A stretch of 20,542 nucleotides of DNA from a virus. Shown here one piece after another: positions 15,291 through 20,542 of the stretch. The stretch's first letter is position 1; each line of letters opens with the position of its first letter. The DNA lies in the IMG/VR virus record IMGVR_UViG_3300031688_000178, positions 1-20,542 of that record. One strand, written 5' to 3'. Both the position numbers and the translations under genes were made by a program. Below the pieces are notes generated by a model that made no database searches, was not told where the DNA came from, and was given only the letters and a program-made list of their open reading frames with translations.

Positions 15291-16555
15291 TACATATCCC
15301 TCGACTTGATGTGTACTGCCTTACCCACATCGGGTAATGCGCTTTTGTTATCTAACACTGTCCATAGTACCGGACAATCCCACGAACCCCAACCGTTGTA
15401 CAAATAGCCATCGGTCAGAACGATACATGCCTGTGGCTTGATACCAGCGCCCTGCATATACTCGGTAACGCATGTCACGTCTGTACCGCCACCGCCTATA
15501 GGCTTGGTGGATGTAGTCAGGTTGTCTAGTTCGTGCATGTTGTATTCCTCGTCACCAACAACACTGCTGCCCCAGTACAGTATTCGTACCTTGTCAGGTT
15601 TTACTGTGTCACATACACCCTTGACCTCAGACAGAAACGATGTCAACGCGGCCTGACCAATAGAGCCTGACGTATCAATAGCGATCACTAACTCACCTAC
15701 CTGCTCACTGATACCGCTAGGCATGATGATACCCTGACTCATCAACCTGCGATTGGGTCGGGCGTATGTAGAGTAGTCGTTACCTGCGCACGTTGTCTGT
15801 ATAAACTCACGCAACACCTCACGCCAATCAACCTGTGGCTGTAATAACTCATCGAGATCGCGACTGCCCCCCAGCTTACCTGCGGCCATAGCACCCTGAC
15901 GGATAGCCTCGTCAATGTCACGCGCCAACTCACGTTGCTCCTCATCGGATAGTTCCTGCGCCCCATCCCAATCATGCTCATCGAATCCTGCGCTACCACC
16001 GTCCGGGGAGCTGGAAGGTTCACCCTCACCCTCTGACTCGTTATCCTGTGGGTCATCACCGTCATCCTCATCAGCAATCCTTCGCATGTCCTCGTTGAGA
16101 TCACGCTCATCCTTGAGTATGTTGAACACCTGTGCGCTGTCCATACCACGGAACCGCTCATCTACTAGCCCACCTTCGGGTAGCTTGGCGAACCCATCTT
16201 GCCTGTTGTCATCGACGATCTTGATGTTGATAACGTAGTCACACGCGCAGTTAGCTAGGTGTGGGTCAATGTCATACATCCATCGCCATGTAGTGAGGTG
16301 GCGGTATAGCTTGTGCCCCTCGTCCTCGTGCAGTACTAGCCCACGCAATTCGGCATCGGTAAGTCCGTCAACGAATGCACGCCCGTACTTGACATCACGT
16401 CCGTTGGTACACGCTGTCGGTACGTCATCCTCGACAGTCTTCTCCCCGATCATCAATACACCTGCTAGTGCTATGTATCGGGGGTGTCCCATGATGGCTA
16501 CGACTGCTTTGGACAGTCGCTCCTCTGCTGTAAGTTGTTTACCTATATTTAACAT
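15290..16555 (-). CDS. VWA-domain protein with a degenerate metallopeptidase-like N-terminal domain (DUF2201-like)
   Basis: 421 residues. The C-terminal VWA domain has a complete metal-ion-dependent adhesion site: IAIDTSGS (D294, S296, S298), GGGTD (T358) and LTDG (D382). The N-terminal domain resembles the putative metallopeptidase region of DUF2201 proteins, but where HExxH is expected it reads HEDEGHKLYRH (H76, E77, H81), one residue too long. A Glu/Asp/Ser-rich linker (residues ~150-205) joins the two. Such proteins usually act as the client adaptor of a MoxR-type AAA+ ATPase, which is encoded two genes upstream. The ATG at 16555 has GGGAG 6 nt upstream and overlaps the previous gene by 17 bases. 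It may be labelled CobT-like elsewhere, but nothing indicates cobalamin synthesis. Confidence 0.82.
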   Translation of the reverse strand: MLNIGKQLTAEERLSKAVVAIMGHPRYIALAGVLMIGEKTVEDDVPTACTNGRDVKYGRAFVDGLTDAELRGLVLHEDEGHKLYRHLTTWRWMYDIDPHLANCACDYVINIKIVDDNRQDGFAKLPEGGLVDERFRGMDSAQVFNILKDERDLNEDMRRIADEDDGDDPQDNESEGEGEPSSSPDGGSAGFDEHDWDGAQELSDEEQRELARDIDEAIRQGAMAAGKLGGSRDLDELLQPQVDWREVLREFIQTTCAGNDYSTYARPNRRLMSQGIIMPSGISEQVGELVIAIDTSGSIGQAALTSFLSEVKGVCDTVKPDKVRILYWGSSVVGDEEYNMHELDNLTTSTKPIGGGGTDVTCVTEYMQGAGIKPQACIVLTDGYLYNGWGSWDCPVLWTVLDNKSALPDVGKAVHIKSRDM

Positions 16556-16742
16556 GATTTACTCCCGTAAATACTCGGACTCTACGTCCACACATACTAC
16601 ACCTTGATACCCAGTCACCGGCTGGCTTGGTACACCGACAATACCTATTGCGAGTATCCTCCGCCAACTCGTACTTACCACACGTCTTAAACTTGGTAGG
16701 GTGTAGTCTTAGTTGTAACAATTCGCTACGCGTTATCTTCAT
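16539..16742 (-). CDS. Small zinc-ribbon-like protein between the AAA+ and VWA genes
   Basis: 67 residues, basic. C35-x-C37 and C48-x2-C51, with an extra C21, fit a small zinc-binding knuckle (RYCRCTKP, then SRCSMCGRR). The start overlaps the AAA+ stop as ATGA, and the end overlaps the VWA gene by 17 bases. It is thus locked into translation of the AAA+/VWA pair and probably works with them, for example as an adaptor or substrate-binding subunit. That role is inferred. Zinc binding is suggested only by cysteine spacing. Confidence 0.62.
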   Translation of the reverse strand: MKITRSELLQLRLHPTKFKTCGKYELAEDTRNRYCRCTKPAGDWVSRCSMCGRRVRVFTGVNHVKYR

Positions 16743-17821
16743 ACCTTGTCACTGGCGAACATGTAGTTGTTCTGCATAGCCCACTCAGTAAACAGCTTGT
16801 TCTGCATGACTACGGTACGGTGCGCGTATGTGTTGGCTCGTATGCCATTGGCAAACAGACCCTGTGATTCCTTGTCTAGTCGTTGCATGTATTTAACCCA
16901 CGCATCCACCCAGCTACGATCCATAGCACCCAGTGCCCGATACACTGTCATAACTATGGCTGACGCTGACTCAGGTACTTTGGCATTGAGCGGATCGTCC
17001 TTGATAGACTGTAGGCTCGGTAGCTGGTCGGCCAGCTTCACAAACGCCATCATATCCATCGCCCCACGATCACCGATAGTACCCATAAGTAAAGCTGTCA
17101 GGGTGTTATCGTCATACATATCGCGTAGCTTGAGCACGTCACTTGCGGCCTCCAATGATCTCGGAGTGATAAACGCGGCACGTTGCTCTTTAGGGTGGTA
17201 GATATAGGGGTTGTCCTTCGGGTCTTTAACATCCTCGAAGCCCTGTAGTACCTGCGGGAACTCGCGCACGAAACCTAGCACACTGTGATCGACATCGTTG
17301 CTGATACCCCACTCAATAAACTCGTCACTGGTAGACTTACGTGCAGTGATTACTGTGATGCGGTTGCGGGTATGTGGGGGTAACAGGTCGCCCACACCCT
17401 CTGCGCTTAGGTTGGTAGTAGCGAACACAATGCTACCTTCTGGTAACTTCTTTGTGCCTACCTTGTGCTCTAGCATAGTAATGTTGAGAGCATTCTTCAC
17501 TGCGGGATTAGCCTTACCTAACTCATCAATGTTAATAAGTAGTGGCTTGCCTAGGTGTATACCAAACTCCTCGTTGGGTAGGTATGTGACGTAACCTTCC
17601 TCGGTGTTGAGCGATGGTATGCTGATGTCGCCTAAGTCCTTGGTGGTACAGTCGAAGTAACATGGTACGTGGTCGGGGAATCTACCTGCTAACGTCTTTA
17701 ACAGTGATGACTTGCCGTTGCCCATGTGACCCTCTACGAGTATGGTGCGTTTGTGACCAACAGTAGCGATAGCGTTGGCGATCTGGTCTAGCGATAGTGC
17801 GTACATATTTTGAGTGTTCAT
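16739..17821 (-). CDS. MoxR-like AAA+ ATPase (CobS-related)
   Basis: 360 residues. Walker A is GHMGNGKSS (K37), Walker B is LLINIDE (D99, E100), sensor 1 is FATTN (N137), and RNR at 152-154 gives the arginine finger region. This is the AAA_5/MoxR class, which forms hexameric rings that unfold or insert metal into partner proteins together with a VWA protein. Here the VWA partner lies 184 bases downstream, with a small Cys protein between. The ATG at 17821 follows a leader containing the 18-bp palindrome. The segment between the palindrome and the start is identical to that before the DUF3150-like gene. Cobaltochelatase labels in databases would be by similarity of the ATPase only. Confidence 0.87.
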   Translation of the reverse strand: MNTQNMYALSLDQIANAIATVGHKRTILVEGHMGNGKSSLLKTLAGRFPDHVPCYFDCTTKDLGDISIPSLNTEEGYVTYLPNEEFGIHLGKPLLINIDELGKANPAVKNALNITMLEHKVGTKKLPEGSIVFATTNLSAEGVGDLLPPHTRNRITVITARKSTSDEFIEWGISNDVDHSVLGFVREFPQVLQGFEDVKDPKDNPYIYHPKEQRAAFITPRSLEAASDVLKLRDMYDDNTLTALLMGTIGDRGAMDMMAFVKLADQLPSLQSIKDDPLNAKVPESASAIVMTVYRALGAMDRSWVDAWVKYMQRLDKESQGLFANGIRANTYAHRTVVMQNKLFTEWAMQNNYMFASDKV

Positions 17822-17842
17822 AATAGTTTCTCACTTTGGTTG

Positions 17843-17860
17843 ATTAGGTAATTACCTAAT
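17843..17860 (-). promoter_or_regulatory. 18-bp palindrome, copy 2
   Basis: Exact ATTAGGTAATTACCTAAT, 21 nt upstream of the MoxR-like ATPase start and 6 nt after the stop of the 62-residue gene. It is followed by CAACCAAAG and GTGAGAAACTATT before the ATG, as in copy 3. Confidence 0.85.
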
Positions 17861-17866
17861 GGTTAG

Positions 17867-18055
17867 TTACAGTGTTTCAACAATGCGACCATCAACGGCC
17901 ACGATCTTGTAGTACGACACGCGGTGCGTGCGCATGTTTCTCAGGTTATTGTAGTGCTTGGTGCGCTTGTAGTTGCGCACTCGTAACACTGTCTGCCCAT
18001 CAAGGTTGCCCAGTACCTGCCTGTCATTTGAATCGTAGGCTTCAACGTAGTACAT
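17867..18055 (-). CDS. Small basic protein of unknown function
   Basis: 62 residues from the ATG at 18055, chosen for the GGGG 7 nt upstream and because it starts 1 base after the previous stop; the frame upstream to 18094 would overlap that gene. The sequence MYYVEAYDSNDRQVLGNLDG is followed by a strongly basic middle (RVRNYKRTKHYNNLRNMRTHR) and YYKIVAVDGRIVETL, predicting a small beta-rich nucleic-acid-binding protein. There are no cysteines or membrane segments. Family not recognised. Confidence 0.62.
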   Translation of the reverse strand: MYYVEAYDSNDRQVLGNLDGQTVLRVRNYKRTKHYNNLRNMRTHRVSYYKIVAVDGRIVETL

Positions 18056-18056
18056 A

Positions 18057-18968
18057 TCACATCCCCAATGATGGTAGTGACTTGATAGCGTCATCCACTA
18101 CCCGTTTAGTTTCGGCACGGAATGATTCGTTATTACGCAATCCATCTGGAGTCACCCCGCGTAGCGCATCGTCTAGTTTACGTGCCATCTCGGACATCTG
18201 GCTGTCACCTGTCACATTACACACGTTGAGCATTTCTACCATGTCGAGCACGTTGTCCACTAGGGAATCGCGGAACACTTTCTTCTTGTCACTGCCCCCA
18301 TAGTCTAGTCGGTCTGACATATTGGTGAGTGCCTTGTACGTACGTTGCCACACGTCACCCATCGCAGACTCTAGCTGCTTGCTGTAGTACTCACTGTAGT
18401 GGTCGGCCAATACCTGCTGCTGCTCGTTGCCCACGTCAATACGGAAGTCACCTGCATCGGGCAGTGGTATGTAGGATATAGTGAAGGCGAACTTACTGCG
18501 TATGGATTCCTCAGTCGGGTAGTCCTCACGTCTAAACAGGTCACCTAGTCGTGCCTGTGCCCTGCTAATCTCCCACGTGTAGTTGTTACAGAACGTGTCG
18601 GCCATGGTAAAGAACTCAGACTGTAATTCGGTAAGCTCTTTGTGATAGTTGAAGTACTGCGCTGTCGGTAGCAGTCGTAGCCCTAGGTCAGACCACGGCA
18701 TTGTCGATGCGTAGTTGATGTTACGTGTGTTGCCTACAAACTTCTGTATCGCGGTCAACTCATCGCAGTTACCCAGTAACTTCTTATTGACTGATGCCGT
18801 GCCCTTATCGGCATAGTTCTGGCTCGTCACTGTTGCGGATGCTGACTTGTCTTTCTTACGGCCAGTCCAACAACTAATCTTTAACTCTACTAGCATGGCA
18901 CTTGATCCAATGGATGGTGCGCTTACCTGTGGTGCTGTTGCTGTTACCATTTGATTTAGATTGTTCAT
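18057..18968 (-). CDS. DUF3150-like protein associated with the AAA+/VWA module
   Basis: 303 residues. After a low-complexity start it reads MLVELKISCWTGRKKDKSAS, then NKKLLGNCDELTAIQKFVGN, MPWSDLGLRLLPTAQYFNY and FTISYIPLPDAGDFRIDVG. As I recall, this matches DUF3150-type phage and mobile-element proteins, which are often found beside CobS-like ATPase and VWA genes; the name is from memory and needs a profile search. The C-terminal half is helical and charged. No enzyme motif is visible. The start at 18968 is preceded by the same palindrome leader as the ATPase gene, suggesting matched expression of the two. Confidence 0.68.
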   Translation of the reverse strand: MNNLNQMVTATAPQVSAPSIGSSAMLVELKISCWTGRKKDKSASATVTSQNYADKGTASVNKKLLGNCDELTAIQKFVGNTRNINYASTMPWSDLGLRLLPTAQYFNYHKELTELQSEFFTMADTFCNNYTWEISRAQARLGDLFRREDYPTEESIRSKFAFTISYIPLPDAGDFRIDVGNEQQQVLADHYSEYYSKQLESAMGDVWQRTYKALTNMSDRLDYGGSDKKKVFRDSLVDNVLDMVEMLNVCNVTGDSQMSEMARKLDDALRGVTPDGLRNNESFRAETKRVVDDAIKSLPSLGM

Positions 18969-18989
18969 AATAGTTTCTCACTTTGGTTG

Positions 18990-19007
18990 ATTAGGTAATT
19001 ACCTAAT
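18990..19007 (-). promoter_or_regulatory. 18-bp palindrome, copy 3
   Basis: Exact ATTAGGTAATTACCTAAT, 21 nt upstream of the DUF3150-like gene. The stop codon of the 203-residue gene (TAA, 18999-19001) lies at its centre. CACAAACCC precedes it on the minus strand, as in copies 4 and 5. Confidence 0.85.
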
Positions 19008-19610
19008 GGGTTTGTGTTGGCTAGATTGGTGGGTGGCTTGCGAGAGAGACTTTGGCACCATTGGGTCCTCCAGTGTAATCAGGCCAGTAACATCACACAC
19101 TACGTGATACACACTAGCCTCATCAAACGTACGTAGCATAGCGTCTCTATCTACGTGCCCGTCGTAGTATCCCTGCAACATTAACGCGGGGGTTGCGTAC
19201 TCACTTATGGGGTTGTCCTTGCGGTAAAGTTCATCACGTTGCTTCTCAAGTACTGCTCGTGCTTCCTGCTCGCGCAAAATCTCATCCTTATCGTACACGT
19301 ACTCTACCTCGTCATCGTCATCGTCCTCTAACTCGTACTCGTACTCTACCTCGTCATGGCGATGAGGAGAGGCCCAACAGTGGCGAAGTGGTACAGTCTT
19401 CGTTGGATTCTCTGTGTAATACTGCAATACAAGTTGTCTGTATAGCTCCTCAGTTATTTTCTCCCCATCAGTCTCGTAATTAGTCCGCGTGTAGGTTGAA
19501 ACATACCAATAGAAGGTACCACGTAACTCCCATACTAGGAGGCTGCCATAGTCGTTACCTACTTCCATTTCTAATACTTCAGGTTCTGCACTCTCATTAA
19601 TAGTTGTCAT
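18999..19610 (-). CDS. Acidic early protein of unknown function
   Basis: 203 residues. The N-terminal part is beta-rich and aromatic (LLVWELRGTFYWYVSTYTR). Residues ~86-108 are an Asp/Glu/Tyr-rich run (DEVEYEYELEDDDDDEVEY) that leads into a charged helix (DEILREQEARAVLEKQRDEL). The C-terminus has YYDGHVDRDAMLRTF and ends HKPIR inside the palindrome. The run of acidic residues could mimic DNA or bind basic proteins, a common trick of early phage inhibitors, but this is speculative. The ATG at 19610 has AAGGA 8 nt upstream, behind palindrome copy 4. No family is recognised. Confidence 0.65.
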   Translation of the reverse strand: MTTINESAEPEVLEMEVGNDYGSLLVWELRGTFYWYVSTYTRTNYETDGEKITEELYRQLVLQYYTENPTKTVPLRHCWASPHRHDEVEYEYELEDDDDDEVEYVYDKDEILREQEARAVLEKQRDELYRKDNPISEYATPALMLQGYYDGHVDRDAMLRTFDEASVYHVVCDVTGLITLEDPMVPKSLSQATHQSSQHKPIR

Positions 19611-19629
19611 ATCTGTATTCCTTTTGTTG

Positions 19630-19647
19630 ATTAGGTAATTACCTAAT
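19630..19647 (-). promoter_or_regulatory. 18-bp palindrome, copy 4
   Basis: Exact ATTAGGTAATTACCTAAT, 19 nt upstream of the 203-residue gene. On the minus strand CACAAACCC precedes it and CAACAAAAGGAATACAGAT follows up to the ATG. Confidence 0.85.
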
Positions 19648-19673
19648 GGGTTTGTGTGGTGCTTGGTTATACC

Positions 19674-19856
19674 TTATTCATCTTCCATACGAGTATCAGG
19701 CATATCGATGTGTTCTTCTACCATAGTCACCATAATCACCCTGTTGCGTATGGGTGCGTAGTCTAGTATAGAACCTTTAAAGTCATCGCCTACAATGACC
19801 ACTGTGTTTCCGTTCTCAGCTAGCTGTATCAGTCCCTGCTTCGTTACCTTTAGCAT
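19674..19856 (-). CDS. First gene of the leftward operon, small protein of unknown function
   Basis: 60 residues from the ATG at 19856, with AAGGA 8 nt upstream. The N-terminal half (MLKVTKQGLIQLAENGNTVV) looks helical and then turns into short strands (VVIVGDD, NRVIMVTMV). The C-terminal 15 residues are acidic (EEHIDMPDTRMEDE). There are no cysteines, membrane spans or known motifs. As the promoter-proximal gene of an early phage transcript it is a candidate host-takeover factor, by position only. Its leader is almost identical to that of the next gene. Confidence 0.65.
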   Translation of the reverse strand: MLKVTKQGLIQLAENGNTVVIVGDDFKGSILDYAPIRNRVIMVTMVEEHIDMPDTRMEDE

Positions 19857-19875
19857 ATCTGTATTCCTTTGGTTG

Positions 19876-19893
19876 ATTAGGTAATTACCTAAT
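19876..19893 (-). promoter_or_regulatory. 18-bp palindrome, copy 5
   Basis: Exact ATTAGGTAATTACCTAAT in the 5' leader of the operon, about 55 nt downstream of the likely transcription start and 19 nt upstream of the first gene. It is flanked by CACAAACCC and CAACCAAAGG on the minus strand. Confidence 0.85.
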
Positions 19894-19930
19894 GGGTTTG
19901 TGTTGATCTGTTAAGGTGTGTTACTCCGTA

Positions 19931-19948
19931 GGCTCAAAATCCCGAGCC
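19931..19948 (-). promoter_or_regulatory. Hairpin at the 5' end of the operon transcript
   Basis: GGCTC (19944-19948 read on the minus strand) pairs with GAGCC (19935-19931) around an 8-nt loop. It begins within a few bases of the expected transcription start, so it may stabilise the 5' end of the mRNA. A 9-codon ATG frame overlaps it but has no room for a ribosome site. Confidence 0.45.
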
Positions 19949-19956
19949 ATGTAACC

Positions 19957-19984
19957 ATTATACGCTAGTAGCGGCTTATGTCAA
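19957..19984 (-). promoter_or_regulatory. Consensus sigma70 promoter for the leftward operon
   Basis: On the minus strand the -35 is TTGACA (19984-19979), the spacer is 16 bp, and the -10 is TATAAT (19962-19957). Both hexamers match the consensus exactly. The likely start of transcription is near 19950, about 95 nt before the first ATG. No other minus-strand promoter of this quality was found in the window, so it probably drives most of the 18.6-kb operon by host RNA polymerase. Confidence 0.85.
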
Positions 19985-20032
19985 ATCGTGTACAAACGTG
20001 TTGTTTAGTGTGTAGCGGTAGCGTGTACTAGG

Positions 20033-20052
20033 TTGTACCTACTTGTACCTAC
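20033..20052. repeat. Tandem 10-bp repeat upstream of the early promoter
   Basis: Two directly adjacent copies of TTGTACCTAC. They lie about 50-70 bp upstream of the -35 box, one helical turn apart, in the usual place for an activator or repressor. The stretch 19985-20032 has further CGTGTA/GTGTAG-type repeats. Confidence 0.6.
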
Positions 20053-20082
20053 GTGAGGTCTGTAAGTCATTGATATTACTAC

Positions 20083-20360
20083 AATGTTACTTTGTTACCT
20101 TTTAGGCTGAAATATGAGGGTAGGAATTTAAGGTGAGAGGGGAGGTAACAAAGGGCTGAAGTTTTCAACTCCGCGTACTATAGAGGTACAAAGTAACATT
20201 ACATATTATTTATTAAAAAGAGTATAAAAAGGGGGATTTTACGCATATGCCTAGTCATGCCCTGATACGAAACAGCACGTTTAGATACTTTTTGTATTGT
20301 TACTTTTTAGGTCGAAAAAAGGTAACATTAGGGTAACATTACAAGGAAAAAGGTAACATT
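20083..20360. other. Candidate replication origin: iteron-like repeats and AT-rich DNA
   Basis: GGTAACATT occurs at 20321-20329, 20332-20340 and 20352-20360, spaced 11 and 20 bp, so all face the same side of the helix. GTAACATT also occurs at 20193-20200 and inverted (AATGTTAC) at 20083-20090. A 21-bp imperfect direct repeat starting TTGTTAC and containing TTTTAGG lies at 20092-20112 and 20297-20317 (18 of 21 positions match). Between them is an AT-rich stretch (about 20198-20235). There is no gene here. The layout fits an iteron origin, but no initiator binding is shown. Confidence 0.45.
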
Positions 20361-20376
20361 GTAAAAACCCTGCCCC

Positions 20377-20394
20377 ATTAGGTAATTACCTAAT
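20377..20394 (+). promoter_or_regulatory. 18-bp palindrome, copy 6, opposite orientation
   Basis: Exact ATTAGGTAATTACCTAAT. The flanks CCCC before and CACCC after, read on the plus strand, match the minus-strand flanks of the other copies. This copy therefore faces right, away from the leftward operon, toward whatever lies past the window end. Confidence 0.75.
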
Positions 20395-20406
20395 CACCCT
20401 GCAAGG

Positions 20407-20542
20407 CGCAACGCGGTACGGATACTGGTTTCATACGCAAGACGCAAAACGCAACGCGGTACGGATACTGGTTTCATACGCAAAACGCAACGCGGTACGG
20501 ATACTGGTTTCATACGCAAAACGCAAAACGCAACGCGGTACG
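20407..20542. repeat. Tandem repeat array running off the right edge
   Basis: Units start with CGCAACGCGGTACGG at 20407, 20450, 20486 and 20529 (the last cut by the window end) and continue ATACTGG then TTTCATACGCAA. The period is 36 bp, or 43 bp when an extra 7-bp CGCAAAA-type element is present (43, 36, 43). There are no unique spacers. The array may be part of an origin, a genome-end repeat or a packaging/replication signal. Confidence 0.85.

Noticed and set aside
15742-16161. 139-residue minus-strand frame inside the VWA gene
   Set aside because: Out of frame with the VWA protein, no ribosome site, and the VWA metal-site residues are read in the other frame.
15290-17821. Cobalamin synthesis (cobS/cobT) function for the ATPase and VWA genes
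   Set aside because: Only general MoxR/VWA features are visible and there are no other cobalamin genes, so the pathway name would be over-annotation.
19921-19950. 9-codon leader peptide in the operon 5' leader
   Set aside because: Its ATG is at the expected transcription start with no space for a ribosome site, and the codons show no run of one amino acid that would suggest attenuation.
20177-20186. ACTATAGAGG resembling a T7-type phage promoter core
   Set aside because: Only one copy was seen, the upstream half of the T7 consensus is absent, and no single-subunit RNA polymerase gene is in the window.
20407-20542. Repeat array as a CRISPR
   Set aside because: Units follow each other with only a 7-bp optional element and no unique spacers, and the Cas4-like gene lacks other cas genes.

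Overview
The window looks like part of a tailed-phage genome, most likely a short-tailed (podovirus-type) phage of a Gram-negative, possibly marine, bacterium. Evidence: the end of a very large polyvalent virion protein on the left; a long, tightly packed single-strand operon of replication and recombination genes (family A DNA polymerase, primase-helicase, gp2.5-type SSB, SNF2-type helicase, RecB/Cas4-like nuclease, VRR-NUC nuclease, DUF3310); and no rRNA, tRNA, integrase or housekeeping genes. The host call is weak. Capsid, tail, terminase and lysis genes are not in the window.

Layout. Positions 1-1134 (+) hold the C-terminal part of the virion protein. A Rho-independent terminator at 1137-1170, whose U-tract lies on the minus strand, separates it from a convergent, leftward block of 28 genes (1226-19856, all minus). 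A perfect-consensus sigma70 promoter at 19957-19984 probably starts this transcript. Read in the direction of transcription, the block has three parts. (i) 19.9-12.5 kb: mostly unknown genes built around a MoxR-like AAA+ ATPase, a VWA-domain protein and a DUF3150-like protein, with small zinc-ribbon, HTH-like and membrane proteins. (ii) 12.5-8.4 kb: VRR-NUC nuclease, DUF3310, family A polymerase, Cas4/RecB-like nuclease and a small HNH-like protein. (iii) 8.0-1.2 kb: SNF2-like helicase, a coiled-coil protein, an HTH protein, a Cys4 protein, SSB, and a 936-residue AEP primase-helicase. Most junctions are stop/start overlaps (TAATG, ATGA, TGATG).

Non-coding structure is the most unusual part. 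An exact 18-bp palindrome, ATTAGGTAATTACCTAAT, occurs six times between 14.6 and 20.4 kb. Five copies sit 17-21 nt upstream of start codons of leftward genes, at most of the few junctions in that part of the operon where genes do not overlap. The sixth is in the opposite orientation near the right end. The 19.9-20.54 kb stretch has no genes. It holds the promoter, GGTAACATT iteron-like repeats next to AT-rich DNA (a candidate origin), and a 36/43-bp tandem repeat array that runs off the window. A second non-coding stretch at 8005-8382 holds five alternating complementary segments that could form competing RNA stems ahead of the SNF2-like helicase gene.

How it may work together: the early promoter fires leftward. 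The AAA+/VWA module and small proteins are made first, presumably for takeover or remodelling. The nuclease/polymerase set follows, and the helicase/SSB/primase set last. The palindromes probably give separate control to individual genes within this one long transcript.
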